The notes under the pieces are model-generated. The model searched no databases. It was not told the origin of the DNA and worked only from the letters and a program-made list of their open reading frames with translations. Source: Acidimicrobiaceae bacterium (lineage in GTDB: Bacteria > Actinomycetota > Acidimicrobiia > Acidimicrobiales > Aldehydirespiratoraceae). Taken from it: a DNA stretch of 64,000 bases. The stretch covers positions 1 to 64,000 of the forward strand of contig VXYK01000061.1 of assembly GCA_009845995.1 (NCBI GenBank), written 5' to 3'. The stretch's first letter is position 1. Every line of letters begins with the position of its first letter. Position numbers and translations under genes: made by a program. Below are positions 24,907 through 34,319 of the stretch, piece after piece.

Positions 24907-25401
24907 GTGAACCCGATCCGTTACATCCGGGCTGTGGCTGGTTTGAGCCAACGTGAATTAGCTGATTCCGCCAAGACGTCTCAACCCACGTTGGCCGCCT
25001 ACGAGACTGGCGCAAAGAGTCCAACTTGGCGCACCGTTGAGCGGATTGCGAGTTCAGTCGGACTCGCGTGCTATCCGTCCGTGGAGGTGCTAATGACCCG
25101 TGATCAGACAAGAAGCTTGACTCTCCACGCTGCGATCGCCCAGCAGTTGCAAAAGCACGGCGTGGAAGCCATCGAGATTGCCCGGGGAAACGTCTCCCGA
25201 ATGCGGACGCTGAACCCACATGCTTCTCGACTGCTCAATGAATGGGAATGGATTCTCGAACAAACAATCGACCAGATCATCGCCAAGATGCTCGATCCCA
25301 GCGCACACGGCAGAGACCTCCGTCAGGTTACCCCGTTTGCGGGTCTACTCACTCCAGCACAACGCGCTAACGTCTACTCCTCATTCCAAGCTGAGCAATG
25401 A
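24907..25401 (+). CDS. Helix-turn-helix antitoxin
   Basis: A 164-residue Xre-type DNA-binding protein. The N-terminal helix-turn-helix lies at about residues 3-55 (IRYIRAVAGLSQRELADSAK, then SQPTLAAYETGAKSPTW). The helical C-terminal part probably binds the toxin. GTG-24907 is chosen because the promoter and palindromic operator stand directly before it; an in-frame extension to 24817 would run through the promoter. It overlaps the toxin gene by four bases (ATGA). Antitoxins of this layout repress their own operon. Confidence 0.72.
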   Translation: MNPIRYIRAVAGLSQRELADSAKTSQPTLAAYETGAKSPTWRTVERIASSVGLACYPSVEVLMTRDQTRSLTLHAAIAQQLQKHGVEAIEIARGNVSRMRTLNPHASRLLNEWEWILEQTIDQIIAKMLDPSAHGRDLRQVTPFAGLLTPAQRANVYSSFQAEQ

Positions 25402-25949
25402 ACCGAGAGGCGTTTGATCACGCTGTCCGAGCGGCCGGGGCCATCCTCGGTGAGAACGAACTCTTGGTGATCGGTAGCCAGGCTCTACATGCTTCGATCT
25501 CTACCGATCTCCCTTCAGAAGCTGCTCGATCAGTCGAGGCCGATATTGCTGCGTTAGACGATCCTCACGACTACAAAGCTGACTTGATAGACGGTGCAAT
25601 CGGAGAAGCGTCAACATTCCATGGAACTTTCGGTTACTACGCCCAAGGAGTCTCCAAGACGACGGCCGTCCTTCCCCATGGTTGGGAGAATCGTCTGATC
25701 AGGTATGAGACACCGAACACAAACGGAGTAGTGGCCTGGTGCCTTGAGATCCATGATCTCTGGATCTCAAAGGCCATCGCCTCCCGCCCCAAAGACATCG
25801 AGTTCTGCGCGGCTCTCGTCGCCCACAACTACGTCAAAACCAACACGCTGGACCGCCGCCTCACAGACCTTGCAGACATCGGAGAGGAGAAGCGCGCTCA
25901 GCTAGCCCGCCTTATCCAGCGGCTCACAGAGTCCGACCACTCCTTCTAG
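25398..25949 (+). CDS. Nucleotidyltransferase-like toxin (DUF6036-type)
   Basis: A 183-residue protein with a nucleotidyltransferase-fold signature: LLVIGSQALHAS (the Gly-Ser motif, near residue 26) followed by SVEADIAALDD carrying acidic residues in the position of the catalytic Asp pair. Such DUF6036/AbiEii/MenT-like proteins are toxins in type II or IV toxin-antitoxin systems; characterised relatives add nucleotides to tRNA. It is translationally coupled to the upstream antitoxin. The exact subfamily is inferred from motif and context. Confidence 0.65.
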   Translation: MNREAFDHAVRAAGAILGENELLVIGSQALHASISTDLPSEAARSVEADIAALDDPHDYKADLIDGAIGEASTFHGTFGYYAQGVSKTTAVLPHGWENRLIRYETPNTNGVVAWCLEIHDLWISKAIASRPKDIEFCAALVAHNYVKTNTLDRRLTDLADIGEEKRAQLARLIQRLTESDHSF

Positions 25950-26009
25950 GCGGGCGGGGAACCCGGCTTGTAAGGGGCACCAACTAGCCACCAGTTGATG
26001 GCTCGATCT

Positions 26010-26941
<932 letters not shown>

Positions 26942-27123
26942 TCATTACTTGGTCGGTTGGTCACGGTCACTCAAGAATTGGACTACAGGCTGGGCATTCG
27001 CACCGTTGGGAAGATCATCCAATGCTATCGGGTCGTCCATTTCAGCTCGGTCGCTAGTATCGGAGTCACCCTGTACCGCTGACGCTGGCTCGACATGAGT
27101 TGAGAAACGAACGGAATCCCAGC

Positions 27124-27457
27124 ATGACTATCGCCCAACAGAGCGACCTCGAATCGGCTCAGCGCTACCGCGAGGACGGTTTCCTCTTTCCCCTCGACAC
27201 GGTTCCACTCTTCGGGACCGAACAACAGCGACGAACGACGCGTCGGCAGCGCTATCCGTTTCATCCACGCCTCCACGTGCCACGACGACGGCACCAAGGT
27301 CCTCGTCGCCCATGTCAACGGCGAAGACCGATGGAATAATTTCCGGATTGCCGAGACTCCCAAGACCCGGCTCAGCGAAAGCGATTTCGAACTCTGCGGT
27401 GAAGACGTCATCGCAAGAAACCGCATCTTCTACAGGGGCGCCGACAACCCGCTCTGA
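27124..27457 (+). pseudogene. Remnant of a phytanoyl-CoA dioxygenase (PhyH)-family gene
   Basis: ATG-27124 begins a PhyH-like N-terminus (AQRYREDGFLFPLDTV). About 30 codons later the sequence jumps to what looks like the C-terminus in another frame (SDERRVGSAIRFIHASTCHD, ending FYRGADNPL at the stop 27455-27457). The central iron-binding part of the Fe(II)/2-oxoglutarate dioxygenase is missing. The assignment of the second fragment is weaker than that of the first. PhyH-family genes often accompany sugar-acid or ether-compound catabolism, matching the decayed fucose genes next door. Confidence 0.55.
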
Positions 27458-27500
27458 AAGCTCACCCCGCGCGCTTTGTCAATATGATGTGCGCCTAGTT

Positions 27501-28739
27501 ATGTACAGCTTGCGCCGTTTCAACGAGCCGCGCTTTGAGCGCCTCGACGCAATCATCGACAGCCTCAACGAGCATCTCACGGACTACATACAGCTTGTGG
27601 GAAGCGCGACCCTTCCCCTGCCTGAGGTTTGTGCCATGGCAGCGCTTCCAGCGTCTGCGGTTCGGGTCGAGGGCCATCTCCAAGAGCGCTATTTCCCTGC
27701 TTCTGAACCCGTGGATCTCGCCGAACGCATCATCGAAGAGGAGACCCGACGGATCTTCTCAATCGGCGACGAGTACCAGATCAGCGCCCAGCCGCATTCT
27801 GCGACACAAGCGAACCAAGCCGTCTATCGGAGCATCCTGGGAGACGGCGTCGGCAAGGTTGCAGCGCTGAGTCCACAAGACGGCGGTCACTATTCATTCA
27901 GCGCTGGCGTGCCTCCACCGCATGAGTTCGTGCCTCTGCCGATCTCCGAGGCAGGTCTGGACTACGACGAAGTATCAGACACGGTCCGCCAAACCGAACC
28001 GACGATAATCGTCGCAGGGGGATCTGCTTACAGCCGTGCTATTGACTTCGCCGAGCTAAGAGCTATCGCCGACCAAGTCGGCGCCCATTTGCACGCTGAT
28101 CTGGCGCACTGCGCCCCGTTCGTCGCGGCCGGCCTGCACCCACCCGCGTTCGGTCACGTCGATTCCGCCGCTATCGATCCGAGCAAGAATCTGCGCGGCG
28201 CCGGCGGCGGCATCCTCGTGTTCAGAGATCGTGACGCCAAGGCAATGCGCGAAGCGATCTTTCCGCTCCTCCAGGGCTCTCCGAGTCAACTCGGCCTGTT
28301 GGCCAAAGCCGCCTGCATGACAGCCTGGACTCTCGACGACCTTACTCAGTACGCGAGCCGAATGATCGAGGTGGCTCAACTGCTCGGAGAACAGATATCC
28401 ACCCTGCTCGGCGAACCGGAGTACGGCGGCACCGACAGTCACCTGTTGCTGTTCGATGTCTCTGACTGTTGCGAGAACGGTCGGATAGCCGAGGACCGAC
28501 TGAGGGCATCGCGGATACTCGTCAACAGAAACCAGATACCAAACGACGTGAAGCCGCCCTGGGAAACTTCCGGCGTCCGCTTGAGTTCGACGGTGCCGAC
28601 AATTCTCGGCTACTCCGACGCCGATGTGGTCGCCTTGGGCGAGGCGATCTGCACTGTTCTGGCCGACAGCAGCGACCGATCTGCGACAATCGACGACCTG
28701 CTAGCGAGATTCCACCGCCCCCTCAGCACGGTAACTTAG
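27501..28739 (+). CDS. PLP-dependent serine hydroxymethyltransferase-like enzyme
   Basis: A 412-residue fold-type I PLP enzyme resembling serine hydroxymethyltransferase. EGHLQERYFP matches the SHMT substrate region, QPHSATQANQAVYRSIL the conserved nucleotide-like loop, and HADLAHCAPFVAAGLHP the PLP-ring region. The Schiff-base lysine is in DPSKNLRGAGGG, where true GlyA has T-H-K-T-L-R-G. The C-terminal half is shorter and more divergent than in housekeeping SHMT. I would not call it glyA: it could act on another amino acid or aldehyde. ATG-27501 is used; GTG-27489 is an alternative. It stands alone after the pseudogenes. Confidence 0.7.
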   Translation: MYSLRRFNEPRFERLDAIIDSLNEHLTDYIQLVGSATLPLPEVCAMAALPASAVRVEGHLQERYFPASEPVDLAERIIEEETRRIFSIGDEYQISAQPHSATQANQAVYRSILGDGVGKVAALSPQDGGHYSFSAGVPPPHEFVPLPISEAGLDYDEVSDTVRQTEPTIIVAGGSAYSRAIDFAELRAIADQVGAHLHADLAHCAPFVAAGLHPPAFGHVDSAAIDPSKNLRGAGGGILVFRDRDAKAMREAIFPLLQGSPSQLGLLAKAACMTAWTLDDLTQYASRMIEVAQLLGEQISTLLGEPEYGGTDSHLLLFDVSDCCENGRIAEDRLRASRILVNRNQIPNDVKPPWETSGVRLSSTVPTILGYSDADVVALGEAICTVLADSSDRSATIDDLLARFHRPLSTVT

Positions 28740-28743
28740 AGAC

Positions 28744-30039
28744 TTAGCACAGCGAGAACTGGTCGGGGTCGAGGGGGTTGACCAGGCCCAGAGCGGCTTT
28801 GAGCCTCAGCAGGCGATCGAGACTCTCATCCACCCGGGCCAGAAAGCCGGGGTCCGCGGATGCACGTTCGACAATAGAAGCAATGATCTGCTCGATCTCG
28901 CTGAAGGAAACAAAGAGCACCCAGTCGGCCCCAGCTTCAATCGCAGCCACCGCGCGGGCCCCGGCGGTGCCTTCCACGGTGACACCTGCCATGGTGGCCA
29001 GATCATCAGTGATGACCACACCGTTGAATCCAAGCTCGCTCCGCAGCCAACCGTTGGTGATCTCTGAAGAGAGCGACGCTGGACGATCCCCGTCGACACC
29101 CCGATAGCGGATATGACCCGTCATCACGACCGGGGCGACGGTGTCGACGTAGGGAACTGCACCGAACGACCGCCATTGTTCAAACGAGTTGGATGACACC
29201 GAATCGCCGAAATGAGGGTCATTGAGCGTCGCTCCCTGATTTGGGAAGTGTTTGAGAACCGCGGCCACGCCCGCTTCGCAATGCCCCATCACCATGGCTT
29301 CCGACAGCGCGCCGACAGCGACCGGATCACCTCCGAAGCTGCGCCGCTGCCGAGCCATGTAGTGGTTTGCGTCCACATCCACATCCGCCAGCACGCCGAG
29401 GTTCAGATGTACGCCCGCGGCAGCCAAGTCCGACGCGAAGCGGGTCGAGCGGGACCTGAATTCTGCGGTGGCACCAGGCAAGTCCTCGCCAAGCGCAACG
29501 TCAAGGTTCTTCGGGTGAACCAAAGGCTCGACCGGGACCTTCAACACCCGTAGTCCAGCTTCGGCGTCAGTGACGACAACGGGACCGACCGTGCATCCAA
29601 GAGCCGCTGCAAGGACCGCGTCGGCGGAGGCGCGTCCGTTGATGTCAAATCCCCAATTGTTCTGGGCTTCGGTGAGAAACACCCCTCCCACACAGCTCGA
29701 CCCGACACGCTGGTTGATCGCCTCAATCAAGTCCGTCCCAGGACCCCCGACCACTAGAAGTTGAAGGGCTTTGTCTCTCAGAGACATCTCGCCGATCAGC
29801 GACGAAAGCACCCGCTCCTCGATCGGCAACGTGGTTGTGGTCGTTGTCGTTGTTGTCGAAACGGTGGTCGATGTCGGAAGTGCAGTGGTAGGAGGGTCGG
29901 TTGTCGGAGTGGTCGACGGTGGCTCCTCGGCGCCGTTCGCAACCATCACCCACACCAAAACAGCGGCCAACGCCAGCAGTCCCAACACCAACAGCAGAGA
30001 GGCCGAGAAACTGCGAGGAGCGCGTGTCTGCGGATCCAT
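28744..30039 (-). CDS. Membrane-anchored glycoside hydrolase family 3 (NagZ-like)
   Basis: A GH3 enzyme, probably a beta-N-acetylhexosaminidase acting on cell-wall sugars outside the cytoplasmic membrane. An N-terminal membrane segment (about residues 14-36) is followed by a Thr/Pro-rich linker with a run of threonines (to about 72), then the catalytic barrel. The nucleophile Asp is in GVVITDDLATMAG. The substrate loop LKHFPNQGATLNDPHFGDS corresponds to the NagZ motif KHFPGHG...DSH; the D-x-H dyad is kept but the first histidine is replaced. I start it at MDPQTRAPRS (GGGGGG upstream). It is divergent from the dehalogenase gene. Confidence 0.8.
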   Translation of the reverse strand: MDPQTRAPRSFSASLLLVLGLLALAAVLVWVMVANGAEEPPSTTPTTDPPTTALPTSTTVSTTTTTTTTTLPIEERVLSSLIGEMSLRDKALQLLVVGGPGTDLIEAINQRVGSSCVGGVFLTEAQNNWGFDINGRASADAVLAAALGCTVGPVVVTDAEAGLRVLKVPVEPLVHPKNLDVALGEDLPGATAEFRSRSTRFASDLAAAGVHLNLGVLADVDVDANHYMARQRRSFGGDPVAVGALSEAMVMGHCEAGVAAVLKHFPNQGATLNDPHFGDSVSSNSFEQWRSFGAVPYVDTVAPVVMTGHIRYRGVDGDRPASLSSEITNGWLRSELGFNGVVITDDLATMAGVTVEGTAGARAVAAIEAGADWVLFVSFSEIEQIIASIVERASADPGFLARVDESLDRLLRLKAALGLVNPLDPDQFSLC

Positions 30040-30133
30040 TGCCCCCCACTTTGCCCGCTCCGACAGCGAAGACGACGCAATTGAGAATGCCCGGGTAGAC
30101 CACAACGGCTCGCAAGCCGTAGGTTTCACACCC

Positions 30134-31060
30134 ATGACCACACACCAGACCGCCACCGGGGTCCCTTTTCTTCGCACTCCTGAGGATCGTTTCTCTGATC
30201 TGCCGGATTTCGCCTACGAGCCTCACTACGTGGAGGTAGACGGCTTGCGAATGGCATACGTCGACGAGGGCCCTGGAACAGCGAGCACTATTCTGCTGCC
30301 TCACGGCGAGCCGACCTGGGGCTACCTGTATCGCCGGATTATCCCAACGCTCACCGAGGCAGGGCACCGCGTCATCGTGCCCGACCTCATCGGCTTCGGC
30401 CGCTCCGACAAGCCCACGCAGCGTTCGGCCTACACCTACACCGGGCATGTGGCCTGGATGAGCGAATTTCTCGACCACTTCGACGAAGTCGAAACTTGGG
30501 ACGCTTTCTGTCAGGACTGGGGTGGACTGATCACGCTTCGGTTGGCCGCAGAACAACCTGAACGCTTTGCCCACCTCGTACTCGGCAACACCGCCCTGCC
30601 TTATGGCGAGAGTCTCGGCCCGGGATTCGACTTCTGGCTTGAACTGTCACAAACACTGAGCCCATTCGATTGCGGTCGCCTCATCAGCAACGCCGTCACG
30701 CTGAGTCCCGCGGAGCAGGCTGCCTACAACGCACCTTTCCCCGACGAGGACTACATGGCATGCGTGCGAGAGTTTCCTTGCCTGGTGCCGATCACCCCTG
30801 AGCACGGATCTGTGGCCGAAAACTCAGCGGCACGGAATGTCCTGTCTGAATGGACCAAGCCGGTGCTGCTGCTTTGGGGCCGCAGCGATCCGGTGCTCGG
30901 TCACCTCGATTCCGACTTTTTGGAACTGATCCCGGGCACTCGCGATCAACCTCATCAGTTCTTCGATCCCGGCAGCCATTTCATTCAGGACGATGTCGGT
31001 GAGCCATTGGCAGCAGCGATGGTCTCATGGCTGGCGACCGTAGGAGGCAACCATGGCTGA
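30134..31060 (+). CDS. Haloalkane dehalogenase (DhlA-like, alpha/beta hydrolase)
   Basis: A cytosolic alpha/beta hydrolase that should hydrolyse the carbon-halogen bond of haloalkanes. The motif LPHGEPTWGYLYR (residues 55-67) and the nucleophile Asp128 followed by halide-binding Trp129 in FCQDWGG match DhlA (HLD-I subfamily). The His is in GSHFIQDD near residue 287. The 308-residue length is typical. ATG-30134 is used; the longer open frame upstream lies antisense to the GH3 gene. Its 3' end overlaps the GH13 gene by eight bases, so it is the first gene of the alpha-glucoside transcript, an odd pairing. Related fold members can be epoxide hydrolases or esterases, but the Asp-Trp pair favours dehalogenase. 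Confidence 0.8.
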   Translation: MTTHQTATGVPFLRTPEDRFSDLPDFAYEPHYVEVDGLRMAYVDEGPGTASTILLPHGEPTWGYLYRRIIPTLTEAGHRVIVPDLIGFGRSDKPTQRSAYTYTGHVAWMSEFLDHFDEVETWDAFCQDWGGLITLRLAAEQPERFAHLVLGNTALPYGESLGPGFDFWLELSQTLSPFDCGRLISNAVTLSPAEQAAYNAPFPDEDYMACVREFPCLVPITPEHGSVAENSAARNVLSEWTKPVLLLWGRSDPVLGHLDSDFLELIPGTRDQPHQFFDPGSHFIQDDVGEPLAAAMVSWLATVGGNHG

Positions 31061-32657
31061 CACCACGGCGACACCACAAACAAACAAGCCGGCCTGGTTG
31101 CACAACGCAGTCGGCTATGAGGTTTATGTCCGCTCTTTCGCCGACAGCACCGGGAACGGAATAGGCGATCTGATGGGGATAACCGAACGCTTGGAGTATC
31201 TCGCCTGGTTGGGCATCGACATCGTTTGGATCACTCCCTGCTACCCGTCTCCAATGGCCGATCACGGTTACGACGTCGCTGACTATGTCGACATCGAACC
31301 CATCTTCGGCGACCTGGACGCGATGCATGAGCTGATCGCAAGGGCGCATGAACTGGGCCTGAAGGTCGTACTCGACATCGTTCCCAACCACTCCAGCAGC
31401 CAACACCGCTGGTTCCGCGCAGCAGTCGAGGATCCGACCGGTCCATACCGCGACTACTACCTCTGGCGCGACCCAGCGCCCGACGGCGGGCCGCCCAACA
31501 ACTGGGTCGCACACTTCGGAGGTCCAGCTTGGACACTCGACGAAGCGAGCGGACAGTACTACTGCCACCTGTTTCTGCCCGAACAACCCGACCTCAACTG
31601 GCGCAATCCCGCGCTGCGAGCAGAATTCGAGCAGACTCTCGAGTTCTGGTTCGAGCGAGGCGTCGACGGCTTTCGCATCGATGTCGCACATGCTCTGATC
31701 AAGGACAGCGAGTTCCGCGACAACCCCCAGATAGCCGATCTTGCCGGTATAACGCATCCCCGCGAGCAGTTTCGGTGCTTCGAGCATCGATACGATCTGC
31801 AACGGCCTGAAAGCCTTGAGATCTACCGTGACTGGCGTCGGATCGCAGAACGCTACGACACCGCGCTGATCGGCGAAACCTACGTGCTGGAGCCCGTTGG
31901 ACTGGCCGATCTGGTACCGGGAGACGGGCTCCATCTCGGGTTCTGGTTCGCACCGATGCAGATGCCCTGGACCGCGCCTGACATCGAGCAGACCCTGCGC
32001 GAAACGTCCGAACGACTCGGTGACAGAGTCGGTTGGGTGCAATCAAGCCACGATGAAAGCCGTCCCGCGACTCGCTTCGGTGGCGGCGACTTGGGGCGGC
32101 GCCGTTCGCTCGCATTCGCGGCGATGCTGTTCGGGCTGCCGGGCGTGCCGTTCATCTATCAGGGCGAAGAACTCGGGCTCGAGGACGGCCATGTCCCACG
32201 AGAGTTTCTGTCCGACCCGGTCAGCACTCGCAACGACGGCGCGTTCGGCCGCGACGTCTGTCGCACCCCCATGCCCTGGGAGCCGGGTCACAATCTCGGC
32301 TTCTCCAGCGCGGATGAGACTTGGCTTCCACAAGGACACAGCGCGGAGGATTCCGTTGCGGTGCAACGACAGAACCCTGAAGCGCATGTCCACAAGATGC
32401 GGTCGCTGTTGGAGTTTCGCCGGCAACTGGGCGATCTGGACCCGACTGTTACTTGGACGGACGCACCTGAAGGGGTAGTCGCGTTCCATCGAGGGGACCA
32501 TCTATTCGTCCTCAATGCAAACGACGACGCCGTCGAGTTGACTCCTGGCGGAACCTGGTCGGTGGTCCACCGCACCGGTCACGGACAGACGCCTGATTCA
32601 AGCCGAACGATCCTCCTTGAAGGGGCAGAAACCGTGGTGGCCCGGCACACTGCCTAG
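31053..32657 (+). CDS. Alpha-glucosidase, glycoside hydrolase family 13
   Basis: Intracellular alpha-glucosidase/oligo-alpha-glucosidase without a signal peptide. All GH13 regions are visible: DIVPNHSS, QPDLNWRNP (the region V typical of glucosidases that act on short oligosaccharides), GFRIDVAHAL with the nucleophile Asp, ALIGETYV with the acid/base Glu, and SSHDESRPATR with the transition-state His-Asp pair. At 534 residues it has the usual size. It overlaps the dehalogenase gene by eight bases and precedes the sugar ABC transporter, so it probably cleaves imported maltose- or isomaltose-like sugars to glucose. Confidence 0.88.
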   Translation: MADTTATPQTNKPAWLHNAVGYEVYVRSFADSTGNGIGDLMGITERLEYLAWLGIDIVWITPCYPSPMADHGYDVADYVDIEPIFGDLDAMHELIARAHELGLKVVLDIVPNHSSSQHRWFRAAVEDPTGPYRDYYLWRDPAPDGGPPNNWVAHFGGPAWTLDEASGQYYCHLFLPEQPDLNWRNPALRAEFEQTLEFWFERGVDGFRIDVAHALIKDSEFRDNPQIADLAGITHPREQFRCFEHRYDLQRPESLEIYRDWRRIAERYDTALIGETYVLEPVGLADLVPGDGLHLGFWFAPMQMPWTAPDIEQTLRETSERLGDRVGWVQSSHDESRPATRFGGGDLGRRRSLAFAAMLFGLPGVPFIYQGEELGLEDGHVPREFLSDPVSTRNDGAFGRDVCRTPMPWEPGHNLGFSSADETWLPQGHSAEDSVAVQRQNPEAHVHKMRSLLEFRRQLGDLDPTVTWTDAPEGVVAFHRGDHLFVLNANDDAVELTPGGTWSVVHRTGHGQTPDSSRTILLEGAETVVARHTA

Positions 32658-32683
32658 CGGAATCAGCCGGTGGATAAGAAACA

Positions 32684-32716
32684 GAAACCGGTTACACTTC
32701 GCCCTTCGCAACCGGT
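32684..32716 (+). promoter_or_regulatory. Candidate LacI-type operator before the sugar-binding protein gene
   Basis: The palindrome AACCGGTT (32686-32693, within GAAACCGGTTAC) and a second AACCGGT (32710-32716) stand in the 97-base gap before the binding-protein start. Operators with a central CG flanked by such arms are typical of LacI-family sugar regulators. No LacI gene lies in the window, so this is a weak prediction. A TACACT at 32693-32698 could be the -10 box. Confidence 0.35.
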
Positions 32717-32754
32717 CGACTCAGAGGGTGTCGACCCCCCTGGAGGGGAAAAAT

Positions 32755-34170
32755 ATGAAATCAAGGTTCCTGAAATTACTCGCGCTGTTGTTCGCGTTCA
32801 CGCTCATTGCCGCAGCATGCGGTGACGACGACGCAGCCGACGACGGCGATGACATGGCCGAAGGCGACGACGGTGATGACATAGCCGACGGCGACGACGG
32901 TGATGACATAGCCGACGGCGACGACGGTGATGACATGGCCGAAGGCGACGACATGGCCGACGGCGACATCTCAATCACCGTCACTGGTCCCGAGCGTGAC
33001 GAAAGCGAAGCCGGAGCAATCCAAGAAGTTCTGGGCGCCTGGGGCGACGAACACGGCATTGAGGTCACCTACCTCGGTTCCGCCGACTGGGAGGCCGAGA
33101 TCAACGTCCAAGTCGAGGGTGGCAATGCCCCCGACATCTCGATCTTCCCCCAGCCCGGCAAGCTCGCCGACTTCGCACGTGCAGGCCATGTTGTTCCGCT
33201 CAACGACGAAGCCGCTGCTGCGACCGCCGCAAACTGGTCTGAGGCTTGGACCGTGTTCGGCAACGTGGACGGCGTCCAATACGGCGTTCCCGTCAAGGCC
33301 GACTTGAAGTCCCTCGTCTGGTATCAGCCGGCCCGCTTCGCGGCCAACGGCTACGAGGTCCCCGAGACATTCGAAGACTTCACCGACCTGGTCGACCAGA
33401 TCGCCGCAGACGGTGAGACTCCGCTGTGTGTCGGTATCGAATCGGGCCAGGCCACCGGTTGGCCCTTCACCGACTGGGTCGAGGACATGGTGCTGCGTCA
33501 ACACGGTCCCGACGTGTACGACCAGTGGGTAGCCCACGACATCCCGTTCAACGACGAGCGCATCGTTTCGACGATGCAGGCAGTGCTCGACCTGTGGACC
33601 GAGGACAACGTCTTCGCCTCCTCGGGTTCGATCGCCGCGACGTCCTTCCAGGACAACGGTCAGCCGCTCATTGACGGCGACTGCTTCATGCACCGCCAGG
33701 CCAGCTTCTTCAGCGCATTCATGCCTGAGGGCACATCCTTTGGTGACGGTGAAGGCGAAGTGAACGTCTTCTACTTCCCCGACATCAACGGTGACCGTCC
33801 TGTTCTCGGTGCCGGCACCCTTGCCGCCGCATTCAACGACAACGACGCGACCATGGCGCTTCTCGCCTACCTGTCAACCCCTGACTATGCAGAAGCCCGC
33901 CAGGTGTCACAGGCGACCCGCAAGGGCGGCGGTGCAACCCTCTCCGGGTTCCTGTCAGCCGCTCAGGGTCAGGATCCAAGCGTCTACCAGCCGCTTGAGC
34001 AGTCGTTCCTCAACGTGCTCGAAACCGCGGCCATCGTCCGCTTCGACGGTTCGGACCTGATGCCCGCAGATGTGGGTGCAGGAACCTTCTGGACCGAAGG
34101 CACATCTTTTGTGAACGGTGACATCACCGCCCAAGAGGCTGCTGACCGCATCGAGGCCAGTTGGCCGTAA
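32755..34170 (+). CDS. Sugar-binding lipoprotein of an alpha-glucoside ABC importer
   Basis: Extracytoplasmic solute-binding protein (family 1) for oligosaccharides, anchored through the lipobox LIAAAC. A very acidic, repetitive Gly-Asp linker occupies about residues 25-80 before the binding domain (starting ISITVTGPERDESEAG). The domain carries the family features NAPDISIFPQPGKL, GVPVKADLKSLVWY and PTGWPFTDWVED-like segments. The start at ATG-32755 has a strong GGAGGGG site six bases upstream. It is followed by a stable stem-loop and then two permeases, so it is probably expressed at higher level than they are. Confidence 0.87.
   Translation: MKSRFLKLLALLFAFTLIAAACGDDDAADDGDDMAEGDDGDDIADGDDGDDIADGDDGDDMAEGDDMADGDISITVTGPERDESEAGAIQEVLGAWGDEHGIEVTYLGSADWEAEINVQVEGGNAPDISIFPQPGKLADFARAGHVVPLNDEAAAATAANWSEAWTVFGNVDGVQYGVPVKADLKSLVWYQPARFAANGYEVPETFEDFTDLVDQIAADGETPLCVGIESGQATGWPFTDWVEDMVLRQHGPDVYDQWVAHDIPFNDERIVSTMQAVLDLWTEDNVFASSGSIAATSFQDNGQPLIDGDCFMHRQASFFSAFMPEGTSFGDGEGEVNVFYFPDINGDRPVLGAGTLAAAFNDNDATMALLAYLSTPDYAEARQVSQATRKGGGATLSGFLSAAQGQDPSVYQPLEQSFLNVLETAAIVRFDGSDLMPADVGAGTFWTEGTSFVNGDITAQEAADRIEASWP
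32863..32943 (+). repeat. Three 27-base in-frame tandem repeats encoding an acidic linker
   Basis: A 27-base unit beginning GGCGACGACGGTGATGACAT is repeated at 32863, 32890 and 32917, the third with two or three changes, and partial copies flank it. It encodes Gly-Asp-Asp-Gly-Asp-Asp-(Ile/Met)-Ala-(Asp/Glu) repeats. Copy number can vary without frameshift, changing only linker length. Confidence 0.85.
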
Positions 34171-34221
34171 CAGTCGACGGGTCTCATCACTGAGACTCTC
34201 ACAACTGAAATCCCATGACGC

Positions 34222-34245
34222 GGGGGTGGCTCTCGGGCCACCCCC
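34222..34245 (+). terminator. Strong stem-loop between binding-protein and permease genes
   Basis: GGGGGTGGC (34222-34230) and GCCACCCCC (34237-34245) form a perfect 9-base-pair stem with a 6-base loop. No T-run follows. It lies 52 bases after the binding-protein stop and 75 bases before the permease start. It probably stabilises the upstream message or partly terminates transcription, giving more binding protein than permease. Confidence 0.65.
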
Positions 34246-34319
34246 ACTCTGGTTCTGCGAGCAGCTTCAAGATCCGCTAGGTTTCAGCGGACGCCGCGCG
34301 TGCATCAAAAGGAGGACCG

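Noticed and set aside
29771..30133. N-terminal extension of the haloalkane dehalogenase by about 120 residues
   Set aside because: The extension is antisense to the Thr-linker of the GH3 gene and has a Val repeat produced by the ACC/GTG-rich linker; homology starts after ATG-30134.
32863..32943. The GAC/GGC repeats as a CRISPR-like or regulatory array
   Set aside because: The repeats are in frame inside a lipoprotein linker and encode a uniform acidic peptide.
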